A stretch of 29,631 nt of DNA from Thermoplasmatota archaeon (GTDB lineage Archaea > Thermoplasmatota > E2 > DHVEG-1), in assembly GCA_030605515.1 (NCBI GenBank), contig JAUWIE010000086.1:1-29631 (forward strand), in the 5' to 3' direction. The notes beneath the pieces are model-generated. The model saw nothing but the letters and a program-made list of their open reading frames with translations, was not told the origin of the DNA and searched no databases. Made by a program: the position numbers and the translations under genes. Shown in pieces: positions 9,954 through 19,569 of this stretch; positions within the stretch are counted from its first letter, which is position 1; each line of letters starts with the position of its first letter.

Positions 9954-10005
9954 CCTCCCTTTAATAAATTCAATAATAATATACAATCACCCCATTTAAA
10001 TATTT
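9954..10005 (-). promoter_or_regulatory. TATA box and ribosome site of the three-gene peptidase/dockerin unit
   Basis: On the minus strand, GAAATATTTAAATGGG (TATA core at about 9996-10005) lies about 59 bases upstream of ATG 9941, predicting a leader of about 33 bases. GGGAGG at 9954-9959 sits 12 bases before the ATG. No other promoter is evident at the two downstream gene junctions. Confidence 0.6.
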
Positions 10006-10066
10006 CCCAAAATAAATAATAAAAAGCTTAACATTTAAAATATTTTATAACCTATGAAAATAAATT

Positions 10067-10073
10067 AAAAAAA
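10067..10073 (-). terminator. T-tract after the giant RHS gene
   Basis: Seven A on the plus strand (T7 in the transcript), followed by further T-rich sequence, lie about 15 bases past the stop of the RHS gene and upstream of the next promoter. Confidence 0.4.
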
Positions 10074-10087
10074 GAAGGAAAAATTAA

Positions 10088-13000
10088 TCACCATGGTGGA
10101 TCACAGCAGTCTGTTGGTGGTGCTGGTCCCTGATTAAACATATAGTCCACTAGGTATACTAGGTCTGATATATCTGGACCAAATCCGTCAGAGTTGATAT
10201 CTGCTTGGCACATAATCGGGGGTGCAGGTCCTCCTTGGAACATATAATCCACAAGGTGTACAAGATCGGAAATATCAATAGTACTTCCTCCATCATCGTT
10301 AATATCAGCGCAAAGAAACGGCGTCCATGGTTCATCTAAAGGACAACCATCAAAGTTTTCACTCCCTGGAATGCCTGGTACAGTATAATACTCTGGATAA
10401 CCTGGGTTATCTTCAAAGTCATCCCAGTAGTTCCCACCATCAGGACATTCCACGTTCCATATGTTAATACCCTCGTCATAAGCATTTCGACCGTTACCTA
10501 TGAAATTATTACAATAAATCATATTATCATTTGAATCCAGATCAATAACAAACCCTGTGATACCGTTTGATTCAATTGTATTATACCTAAATGTGTTATC
10601 AAAACCTTCTGTCACTTCAATGCCATAATTCAAACAATCTGAAACTGTGTTATATTCTACCAAGTTATCCTGACAAGTACTAGCCCACTGTTCAAATCTT
10701 AACCCTGAACCCAGTCCATTTGAGATTTCACAATCTTTAACAACACAATAACTTGCATCCTGTAATCTAATTGAACCACTTGATATTGTACAACCTGTTA
10801 TTGTAATATTTCCTGAGGGGTTTGCGGTTTTGATAGCTTCATATCCATTATCTGTGATAGTGCAATCTCTAATGATAGTGTTATAGTTGCACATACCTAG
10901 ATCAATTCCTTGCTCTGCATTATTATAAATATTACAGTTTTCAATTATGTTATTTGAGGTATGCCATGCTTTAATTCCTTTTTCATCGTTTTCACCGATA
11001 TTACAAAATGATATCAAATTAAAATCTGAATCAATATCAACTCCTGCATATTGATTGTTGTAGTCACCACTGTTTCTAAGCATGAAATAAGATAATTCTA
11101 CATTATCTGCTGTCAGCTGAATCGCACTTTGATAACCATCGGCATCAATAATTGTTGTATCTTCGCTTTCGCCAATTATTGTTAATGTTTTATGCACAAC
11201 AACGTTTTCAAAGTATATTCCTGCTCTTACAAAAATAGTATGACCTGGAAGTGTTTCCAGATCATCGATTGCATCTTGAATTGTTATGAATTCCTCATAA
11301 GTATTCATATTTGTTACAGGTGCCATTGTGGGATACATCCATGGGTATCTATCTTCATTACTTCCACCCAGAATAGAATAGGGACTGTCCACGATGCCAT
11401 CACCATTTGTATCATACGCGCCTTCACTGGGTTCATCAAAATCAGACCAGTAATTACCCCCAGAGGGATACCCATTATCCCAAATATTGCTACATTCATC
11501 ATAAGCATTCTGGTTATTATCAATGAATCGGTTATGGTAGATATTGTTATTATCCGCATTAGTCATAAAATATGCCCCATGAAATATACTGTTTTTAATC
11601 GTGTTATTGGTGAAAGTATTGTAGCTACTACCTGATACAAACCTGAATCCATCTCTATTTGAATCCAAGGTATTTGAATCAAAAGTATTGTTAAAACAAC
11701 TTTGATATACGTTTATTCCCCACCAGTTGTTATAGCTGAAATTATTGGAAACTAAAGTGTTGTCATGACATCCCCAGCCCATTTGAAACCCATTTCTCTG
11801 ATTATAATTAACTGTGTTGTTAATATATATGTTATAATTATGTATACCAAGAATTCCGGTCCAGTCATTATAATTAAAAATGTTATCTGTTAGGATATTA
11901 TGACTATCCTGAATAACTATTCCATCCACATTCTTAGTCACGATATTATTAGTTATTATATTATTACCACCACCTGAGGAGGTAACATACATACCATTTG
12001 CGGTGTTATCATCGACGATATTATAGCTGATGGTATTATAACCAGAAATATCGACAAAAATCCCCTGGTAGACATTAGTGACAATATTATCTGTAACGGT
12101 GTTATAATCTGAGTCTAGATGGATACCAGAATCATGAAATTCGGTTCCACTGTGTTGAACGGTAAAATCACTTATTTCTACCTCATCTGCAGTGATAGTT
12201 ACCACACTACCCGTGTTACTACCATCAATAACGGTTGTATATCTATTCTCACCGATTAAATTAATTGACTTATCAATAACAACGTTTTCATAATATGTTC
12301 CAGAATACACAGCAATCGTATGACCATTAAGGGTATCGGGATCGTCGATTGCATCCTGAATTACAGTGAATATTTCCCCTGTATCCAGATTTGTTACTGG
12401 ACCTGCTGGTTTAATCACAACAGTGCTAGTAGCCAGATTATCCAGAGGATTATCGTCATCAAACGGTCCATCTATTGTTGCGGTAGACGTATATGTCCCT
12501 GGAGGTAGTTCAAAAGTAAACTGCACAATCTCTGCTGGACCTGCTGGGTCTTGTGGATCAGCTGGTATGTTAGGGACATCTTGTGTCTGTGATGCTGTAG
12601 GTTTGCACTTAAGAAAATCAGTAATTCTTTCCATTAGCAAAACTCTCTGTGTTAAATTATCTATCGAGGAAAAATCATAGGAAAACAAAATTGTTTTATA
12701 TGTACCATTTACAGTTTTGTTTTGACCCTGTATCCCCGCGAGAGATCCATCATACAAGAAATTTGGTTCGCCCCCTGGTTTAACACTGCGAATACTAGCG
12801 CTATGATCTTGTAATGAAGATCCCGAAGATCCTGTTAAGTTAAAAGAGAATTCTTCGCCGATAGTTAGTGGTACACCATCGATTGTTGGATCAAAAGTAT
12901 CTCCTCCGTATCCATCAGCGAACATGTAATCCGCCATTAACGTCCCGTTGTTGTCAGACCACTCATACATGAAACCATCTCCTCCAGTAAATAGGCAACC

Positions 13001-16000
13001 GCAATCATCAAGATATTTCTCTAATTCTTCTTGAGCCGGATCTTGAAATGTTCCACTCCGATCATTACCTGTTTCCCATAAAATAGTATCATAATTCCTA
13101 AGGTCTTTTGTTGATGCGTTATCATCTTCATACAATGGAATATATTCAGTGTCAACAAATACAATATCATATGTTAAATTACTTGCATTTAATGCTTCTT
13201 CAAACCAAGTGTGTGCACCATCAGATTCATCAACAACAAGGAGTATTGATCTGTTTTCAGAGGTATTGTAAATACCCACGGTAACAGTTAGATTAGTAAG
13301 GTTTGTGAATCCCTTATTTCGCACTGTCACAGGTATATCAACAAAACCAGGCGGATCAATATATGTCGGCATGTCCAAAACAGCATCTGTGTAATCAACT
13401 CCATCCAGGGATGCCCCTCCGCTAATTGGAGGTGCTTGAAGAGGTTTTGGCGTTTTATCATCTGATGCTGGTGGAGGTACATTTTTCTCAACTTTAAAAT
13501 ATTTCGTTTCCTTCTTTGACAGTACACCATCTACATATGTTTCAACTCTCCCTAGCCCCTCTTCATCAGGTTGGGCCTTTTCCTTAATCCATCTTCCTTT
13601 GCCTTTGTCGGCATTTATTGCTTTTCTTATATACGTGCCTGATCCTTTAGGTCCACCTGTATTCTTCGTAACTCCAGATTTGTAATATTTAGGTGTTATC
13701 GAGCATTTTCGATATCGGTTTTCTTCGTCTTGTGCGAGTTCATGAACCCATCCTTTCTTTGTTTCTCCGAGCTTTAATGGCTTTTTTAACAATTTGTCTA
13801 CATCCTCTTTACTTAACGATCTCTTTGGCATATGGATTATTACCGTAACATAATGTCCCTTATGTTCTGGTTCACAAGCATCTGTTTCTCCCTTGCTATC
13901 TCTTTTAGGGACCATTATTTTTTTCTCAACTCCTCTACCCCGAATTTCTTCAAGTTGCTTAGCAGAAAGTCTCGTTGGATTAGATTTCGTTCCAGTTATT
14001 TTCTTTGTTGCACCATTAGAATATTTTGCTTCTGCTTCTAAACCCCAACAATCCCCTGGATCAAATCTTTCTCTACCAACCTGTCTTTTTATAGCCTCTC
14101 CAAGTTTTTCTATATGTTTATTATCTTTTCGTTCTTCTTCTTTAGCCTTACGATCTTCTTCAAGCTTCTGTTTCGAAGGATGAGCTTCATCAAGAGCTTT
14201 TTTCTCATCTAAAAGTTTATAATACTGATCGCGCTCCTGCTGATTAAGACCTTTTTCATCACGTTTATCCTGCAACGATCGAAGTTTTGCATTTATTTTT
14301 TGCCTACGTTCTTTAATCTTTGGATCAGGTGGTTGCTCTTCCATTCCCAATGGATCTAATTGATTTACCGGGTTGTTGTTCACATAACTATACAAATTGG
14401 TACTATCAAGTGGATCTTTAGATATGAATCTCCCGACCTCAGGGTCATAATTCCTAGCTCTGAAATAATACAATTTGGTTTTATTATCATATTCTCTGCC
14501 GGTAAATCCATAGGGGTTAACAATGCCCCCTGTATCTTCTAATATTGTTCCAAACACGTCATAGTCGTAAATGGCTACTATATCTCCATTTGAATCTGTA
14601 AGAGAAGTTATACTACCAAGAGCATCGAAATGATAAAATGATGTTTCTCCACTTCTGTTTAAAATAACGGGTTCGTCGATTCTTGGCCCATGAGTATATT
14701 CTGCAATTGGCACACCTGTCTCATCAAGTTCCATTAATATATCTTCATGATCATAGAAATAGTATGTTGTTTCATCGATATCGGTTCTACTTAATCGATC
14801 TCCATCATTGGAATAATGATATGTCACTTGACTTGTGTCTGGAAGAATCACTTTTTTTAATCTATTTTCATAATCATATTCATATGATGTAATAGCACCC
14901 TTAACATTTTTACTAATTAAATTACCATTGTTGTCGTATGAAAAGATTGTCGAGCCAGCGTTTGTTAATCTGGTATCATCATCATAAATATAAGAGATTG
15001 TTAATGTATCATTTTCCATGGTTAACCTGTTTCCAATTCCATCATATGTATACTGTGTGCTAACTCCCGTTGGATAAGAAACATTTATCAATCTGTACAA
15101 TTCATCATATTCATAATGAGTAATACCTCTACCGATTTCTGTCATATTTAATCTATTGCCAACAGCATCATATGAATACGAGTAACTCTGGATAATTGTT
15201 TCAGCTGAATTCTTAATTGTAAGATTTAGTAACCTATTCAAAACATCATAAGAATAAGAGGTTTTTATTCCATTTGAATAGGTCATTCCAATTCTTCTTT
15301 CCCCGTTATCATAACTAAAAGTTGTTGTCTCATCTGATGGATTAGTAACACTAATAAGCTGATCAACTGCATCATACTGGTACACAGTACTACCTCCATC
15401 TGGATCCTTCATTTTTATACAGTTACCATTTGAATCATAGAGGTAACTAATATTTTTGTTAAAGGAGCCATAATCTATTTCAACAAAGATAAGCTTGTTG
15501 AGTTCATCATAAGATTTGGATATTATCTCTTCTAATCCCCCCGTATTTATTACATTAACAATGTTTCCAACTGCATTATACTTCTTTATTACTTTACTCC
15601 CATCAGGATATGTAGTATTTACAAGACGGTTTAGTGCATCATATTCATAAATGGTTGTGTTGCCGTTCGCATCTTTTCTACCTATAAGATTTCCCATTGA
15701 ATCATAGGAATAGGTCGTTTCAAATCCTAGTGGTGTGACTGCTTTTATAAGCCTATTTAATTCATCGTGTTCATATTCCTTAGTATGTCCATTTGCATTT
15801 GTAACATTTAACAGATTTCCAACGCCGTCATAATTATAGACTGTCTCGTTATTTGTAGAATCAATAATTTTAACTAGTCGATTAAGAGAATCATATTGGT
15901 ATTCCGTTGACTGTCCATTCGCATCTGTTTCAGTTATTAAATTTCCAATTGGATCATATTCATAATTTGATGTATAGCCAAGAGCATCGGTTATCTTTAC

Positions 16001-19000
16001 CGCTCGGTTTAAAACATCATACGTGTAATTAATTGTTTTCCCATTTGCATCTGTTTCAGTTATTAGATTTCCAACTGGGTCATATTTGTATATTGTGTTG
16101 TTTCCTGTAGCATCGGTTATTTTTATTAGTCTATTAAGGTCGTCGTAGGTATATGTTGTAGTGAATCCTCTGGTGTTGATGATTGTTTTTAGATTGCTGA
16201 CTTTATCATATGTTTGTAATGTTTGGTTCCCTGTTGGATCTGTGGTTTTTATTAGTTGGTTTAATGCATTATATTCATATTTTGTTGTATGTCCATTTGT
16301 ATCTGTAACATTAATTAGATTCCCAGAAGCATCATAACCATAAATAATCTCATCACAACAACCCTTTGATACTTGAATTAAACGATCAACTGCATCATAA
16401 TAATAATTTGTTGTATATCCATTTGCGTTTATTGTTTTAATATGATTTCCATTTGCATCATAGCCGTATAAGGTTTTGTTTCCAGTTGCATCAATGATCT
16501 TTTTGATTCGACTCAGATTGTCATATTCATAAAAAGTAGAATGCCTATTGGCATCAGTTTCCATGATTACGTTTCCTAAAGCATCATAATCAATTATAGA
16601 CTTATTTCCTGAAGAATCGGTAACGCTGATCAATCTATCCAATGCATCATATGAATACGTAATTGAATGCCCTAATGCATCAAATACTTTTTCAAGATTA
16701 TTAACTGCATCATATACAAGCCTTGTTTCATTACCTAATGAATCAATTATCTTTATCGGTTGGTTAAGAGAATTACATTCATATTTTGTTGAAAAACCAC
16801 GTTCATTCTTTATTTCAATCATATTATCATTTGCATCATAATAATATGCAGTAAAATTCCCTGTTGCATCTATTATTTTCACAATGCGGTCTAATTTATC
16901 GTATTGAATTGTTGAATTGCAATTAAGCGCATCCGTAACTTTAATAAGATTGTTAACTGGGTCATATTCATAATATGTTGAGTTACCCATAGCATCAGTT
17001 TCAATAATTTGTCGATAAATGTTATCATAAGTATATGATGTAGAATGACCATTTTTATCTGTTATTTTTATCAAATTTCCTACAGCATCATACATAAAAT
17101 ATTCGCTATTTCCAAGTGCATCAGTAGTAGAAGTTATTCTCCCTAGTGCATCATATGTTGTATCTGTTATTCTACCATTGGCATCAGTTGAACTAATTAG
17201 ATTTCCATCAGTATCATATACATAATAAGTTTCATTACCGGATGCGTCCGTGGCCTTATCTCTTCTATCAATAACATTGTTACTGTATTGGATTTGATAT
17301 CCTTTAGCATCTATTATTTTTATTAAATTATTTTCTTTATCGTAAAAGTAGCGCGTTACATTTCCAGTTGCATCAATTATTTCTGTTTGTCTATCATTAT
17401 TATCATGAATATAAGTTGTGGTATGCCCTTTTGCATTAGTTACAGTGGATAATCTACCAACGAGGTCATAGCTATACTCCGTCACATTTCCCAAGGCATC
17501 AGTGAAATTAATGGCATTTCCATGGGTATCATATGAAAAAGTTGTATTATATCCCATAAAATCTGTGTATTTAATGATATATCCCTGTGAGTTATATGAA
17601 TGATAAGAAATATTTCCAGTGGCATCTATTGTTATGTTTAGATTACCCTTTTCATCATAACCGGAATTGGTTGAGTATCCACGAGCATTTGTCACATTTA
17701 CTAACAGAGAAATATATTGATTTTCTGTTTCAACATTATTCCATTCAAATAATGTTGAATAATTTAATGGATTAGTTTCATTAATCAGGTTACCATAATC
17801 ATCATATTGGTAGATATAGATATTTCCATTTGCATCGGTAAATACCACTATGTTCATATCTTCATCCCAAGTTAGCCTTGTAGTTCCACCAAGTGCATCT
17901 ATTATTTTGATTGGATTGCCATTGTCATTTAACTGTATAAGTGTTCTATCTCCTCTTGGTCCAATTACAACAGCATTATTATTGCCATAGAAAATCGAGT
18001 TTTGTCGAACACTTGAACTAAATTCTTCGGAAGTATAATTGTATAATGATAAAGATATTTCCTCAACTTTATTATTTGTATAGTCAAAGTTAATTGATAC
18101 TCCGACTCGATTTACTGAACTCAGGAGTTTATGATCAGCATCATAGAAATAAAGAGTTGAATTTCCCATTGCATCTGTTACATTTATAAGGTTAAAATTG
18201 CTATCATATCTATACTCAATTGTCCGTCCAAGAGGATCAGTAACACTACTTATCTTATTATCATCATTATACTCAAAATTAAGAAAAAGTCCAGAATCGT
18301 CAACGATGCTTTCAAGGTTGCCATCAGTGTATGAAAATGTTAAAGTGTTACCATTTTTATCAACAATATTTGTAAGCACACCACTCGAGTTAAAATCATA
18401 TACCTCACCGTTTTTAAACCAAAGAGTAAATGATTCATCAAGGTTTTGAACTAATTTTGAATGAACTTCAGGTGGAGAAATATAACTCCCACCGCCATCA
18501 TTATAAAATCTATGAATGGAACCATCTCCATCAACCCATGTCACATAAAAATCATTATTAATTAAATAAGTTCCGAAATTGAAAGTCCAACCAAAGCCAA
18601 AACTACTGTTATCATATGATCTATGACTATTATATGATCGGATAACTCCAATGTCAAAACCTAGTGCATCTATAGAAATATCCTGTTTTGAAAAATACAA
18701 GTTCCCATTTACAGCGTTTACAATATCTCCAATATAATAATAAAATGGTTCATATCCAGTATTTCCAGGATCAACATACAATTCATAATTTTGTTTTATT
18801 TCTTCTTCTGACAAAGCACCTGTGTAAATTCTAACTTCATCAATTATTCCATCAAAGAAATAAAGATTCATACTGTGTGCACCAATACCAACAGGTCTAT
18901 CTAACTGACCAAGAGACCAATAATCTGATATACCATCAACATACATTATTTCCTGGCCATCAACATAAAGAGTTAGATTATTAGAACCATAAAATGTCAT

Positions 19001-19558
19001 TACCACATGATGCCACATGCCATCATAAATCATAAATGATGATGTTTGAACATTATGACCATTTACAAGACATCTTAGACACCCATCAGGTGCAGTCCCG
19101 ATACATTTTACGCCCTCAATTTCAACAACGGTACTTTTTTTAGGAGTTGTACCTGCCTTGACCCATGCTTCAAGTGTACCACCATTATAAAAATCAGAAT
19201 CTTCAAAAATATTATTATCAGTAAAAACAGAATTATTAACACCATCAAAATCAAGAGCATATCCAAGTATTCCATTAGTCCAACTCGCACCATTTATTGT
19301 TCCATCACGATTCCAGCCTGAATCATCATAAGCAATACTTCCATTTCCTTCATCAAAACGCCAATAACCTGCAAGTTCAGGGTTATTATTTTTTAAGGAA
19401 CTAAATATTTTTTCATGCTTTATTTCTTTTATATTAATAGACTCATCAGAGTTAATTTTTGTAATAAAATTTCCACTTATACCAGGTGTGACACTCGCTC
19501 CAAGAAAAATAAGTACAACTCCCAGCGTTAAACCTATTTTAATCATATTTTTTTTCAT
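10088..19558 (-). CDS. Giant secreted RHS-repeat protein with LamG, NosD beta-helices and dockerin
   Basis: A protein of 3156 residues. Domains in order: signal peptide ending GASVTPGISG (1-29); LamG/ConA-like (about 61-255); DUF6531-like entry to the RHS region (from about 273); several dozen YD/RHS repeats (about 390-1670); an RHS core with FTGREYD, YYFRARNYDPEVGRFIS and the end motif NPVNQLDPLG (D1735), normally the self-cleavage site of Rhs/TcC proteins; a charged Lys/Glu-rich region without sequons (1739-2070); CARDB-like (2063-2107); ThuA/amidotransferase-like (about 2107-2316); two NosD beta-helices (2387-2706 and 2746-3053), each ending GGNYWSD or GGNYWDD; and a dockerin pair (about 3080-3155) with tail DCCDPPW. 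In Rhs toxins the chain ends soon after DPLG, so the 1400 residues beyond it are unusual. No immunity-like gene follows. The role could be a surface adhesin, an encapsulated cargo carrier or a toxin. GGGGG lies 11 bases before the ATG. Confidence 0.9.
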   Translation of the reverse strand: MKKNMIKIGLTLGVVLIFLGASVTPGISGNFITKINSDESINIKEIKHEKIFSSLKNNNPELAGYWRFDEGNGSIAYDDSGWNRDGTINGASWTNGILGYALDFDGVNNSVFTDNNIFEDSDFYNGGTLEAWVKAGTTPKKSTVVEIEGVKCIGTAPDGCLRCLVNGHNVQTSSFMIYDGMWHHVVMTFYGSNNLTLYVDGQEIMYVDGISDYWSLGQLDRPVGIGAHSMNLYFFDGIIDEVRIYTGALSEEEIKQNYELYVDPGNTGYEPFYYYIGDIVNAVNGNLYFSKQDISIDALGFDIGVIRSYNSHRSYDNSSFGFGWTFNFGTYLINNDFYVTWVDGDGSIHRFYNDGGGSYISPPEVHSKLVQNLDESFTLWFKNGEVYDFNSSGVLTNIVDKNGNTLTFSYTDGNLESIVDDSGLFLNFEYNDDNKISSVTDPLGRTIEYRYDSNFNLINVTDAMGNSTLYFYDADHKLLSSVNRVGVSINFDYTNNKVEEISLSLYNYTSEEFSSSVRQNSIFYGNNNAVVIGPRGDRTLIQLNDNGNPIKIIDALGGTTRLTWDEDMNIVVFTDANGNIYIYQYDDYGNLINETNPLNYSTLFEWNNVETENQYISLLVNVTNARGYSTNSGYDEKGNLNITIDATGNISYHSYNSQGYIIKYTDFMGYNTTFSYDTHGNAINFTDALGNVTEYSYDLVGRLSTVTNAKGHTTTYIHDNNDRQTEIIDATGNVTRYFYDKENNLIKIIDAKGYQIQYSNNVIDRRDKATDASGNETYYVYDTDGNLISSTDANGRITDTTYDALGRITSTTDALGNSEYFMYDAVGNLIKITDKNGHSTSYTYDNIYRQIIETDAMGNSTYYEYDPVNNLIKVTDALNCNSTIQYDKLDRIVKIIDATGNFTAYYYDANDNMIEIKNERGFSTKYECNSLNQPIKIIDSLGNETRLVYDAVNNLEKVFDALGHSITYSYDALDRLISVTDSSGNKSIIDYDALGNVIMETDANRHSTFYEYDNLSRIKKIIDATGNKTLYGYDANGNHIKTINANGYTTNYYYDAVDRLIQVSKGCCDEIIYGYDASGNLINVTDTNGHTTKYEYNALNQLIKTTDPTGNQTLQTYDKVSNLKTIINTRGFTTTYTYDDLNRLIKITDATGNNTIYKYDPVGNLITETDANGKTINYTYDVLNRAVKITDALGYTSNYEYDPIGNLITETDANGQSTEYQYDSLNRLVKIIDSTNNETVYNYDGVGNLLNVTNANGHTKEYEHDELNRLIKAVTPLGFETTYSYDSMGNLIGRKDANGNTTIYEYDALNRLVNTTYPDGSKVIKKYNAVGNIVNVINTGGLEEIISKSYDELNKLIFVEIDYGSFNKNISYLYDSNGNCIKMKDPDGGSTVYQYDAVDQLISVTNPSDETTTFSYDNGERRIGMTYSNGIKTSYSYDVLNRLLNLTIKNSAETIIQSYSYSYDAVGNRLNMTEIGRGITHYEYDELYRLINVSYPTGVSTQYTYDGIGNRLTMENDTLTISYIYDDDTRLTNAGSTIFSYDNNGNLISKNVKGAITSYEYDYENRLKKVILPDTSQVTYHYSNDGDRLSRTDIDETTYYFYDHEDILMELDETGVPIAEYTHGPRIDEPVILNRSGETSFYHFDALGSITSLTDSNGDIVAIYDYDVFGTILEDTGGIVNPYGFTGREYDNKTKLYYFRARNYDPEVGRFISKDPLDSTNLYSYVNNNPVNQLDPLGMEEQPPDPKIKERRQKINAKLRSLQDKRDEKGLNQQERDQYYKLLDEKKALDEAHPSKQKLEEDRKAKEEERKDNKHIEKLGEAIKRQVGRERFDPGDCWGLEAEAKYSNGATKKITGTKSNPTRLSAKQLEEIRGRGVEKKIMVPKRDSKGETDACEPEHKGHYVTVIIHMPKRSLSKEDVDKLLKKPLKLGETKKGWVHELAQDEENRYRKCSITPKYYKSGVTKNTGGPKGSGTYIRKAINADKGKGRWIKEKAQPDEEGLGRVETYVDGVLSKKETKYFKVEKNVPPPASDDKTPKPLQAPPISGGASLDGVDYTDAVLDMPTYIDPPGFVDIPVTVRNKGFTNLTNLTVTVGIYNTSENRSILLVVDESDGAHTWFEEALNASNLTYDIVFVDTEYIPLYEDDNASTKDLRNYDTILWETGNDRSGTFQDPAQEELEKYLDDCGCLFTGGDGFMYEWSDNNGTLMADYMFADGYGGDTFDPTIDGVPLTIGEEFSFNLTGSSGSSLQDHSASIRSVKPGGEPNFLYDGSLAGIQGQNKTVNGTYKTILFSYDFSSIDNLTQRVLLMERITDFLKCKPTASQTQDVPNIPADPQDPAGPAEIVQFTFELPPGTYTSTATIDGPFDDDNPLDNLATSTVVIKPAGPVTNLDTGEIFTVIQDAIDDPDTLNGHTIAVYSGTYYENVVIDKSINLIGENRYTTVIDGSNTGSVVTITADEVEISDFTVQHSGTEFHDSGIHLDSDYNTVTDNIVTNVYQGIFVDISGYNTISYNIVDDNTANGMYVTSSGGGNNIITNNIVTKNVDGIVIQDSHNILTDNIFNYNDWTGILGIHNYNIYINNTVNYNQRNGFQMGWGCHDNTLVSNNFSYNNWWGINVYQSCFNNTFDSNTLDSNRDGFRFVSGSSYNTFTNNTIKNSIFHGAYFMTNADNNNIYHNRFIDNNQNAYDECSNIWDNGYPSGGNYWSDFDEPSEGAYDTNGDGIVDSPYSILGGSNEDRYPWMYPTMAPVTNMNTYEEFITIQDAIDDLETLPGHTIFVRAGIYFENVVVHKTLTIIGESEDTTIIDADGYQSAIQLTADNVELSYFMLRNSGDYNNQYAGVDIDSDFNLISFCNIGENDEKGIKAWHTSNNIIENCNIYNNAEQGIDLGMCNYNTIIRDCTITDNGYEAIKTANPSGNITITGCTISSGSIRLQDASYCVVKDCEISNGLGSGLRFEQWASTCQDNLVEYNTVSDCLNYGIEVTEGFDNTFRYNTIESNGITGFVIDLDSNDNMIYCNNFIGNGRNAYDEGINIWNVECPDGGNYWDDFEDNPGYPEYYTVPGIPGSENFDGCPLDEPWTPFLCADINDDGGSTIDISDLVHLVDYMFQGGPAPPIMCQADINSDGFGPDISDLVYLVDYMFNQGPAPPTDCCDPPW
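14540..18390 (-). repeat. RHS/YD repeat array with a 42-residue double period
   Basis: Consecutive units of about 21 residues (63 bases) with the pattern YDxxGNLI-xxTDANGH and YDxLNRLIKIxDATGN alternate through much of the region, giving a higher-order period of about 42 residues (126 bases). In Rhs and Tc proteins such repeats wind into a beta-strand shell. Confidence 0.85.
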
Positions 19559-19569
19559 GTTCTAAAAAA

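Noticed and set aside
9942..9986. TTG start extending the 1852-residue peptidase by 15 residues
   Set aside because: It would place residues before a well-formed signal peptide, and the GGGAGG site fits ATG 9941.
11192..11635. Plus-strand open frame of 147 codons opposite the RHS gene
   Set aside because: It lies wholly antisense to the beta-helix coding region, has Ile- and Cys-rich low-information composition, and has no ribosome site or promoter; a shadow of the repeat-rich gene.
13893..14183. Plus-strand frame of 96 codons opposite the charged post-core region
   Set aside because: Ser-, Leu- and Phe-rich translation is the expected antisense of Lys/Glu-rich coding sequence; no initiation signals. 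It was considered as an antitoxin-like gene and dropped.
14540..18390. Regularly spaced repeats that might suggest a CRISPR array
   Set aside because: The repeats are in frame, degenerate at silent sites, spaced by coding sequence with a 63/126-base period, and translate as YD/RHS units.
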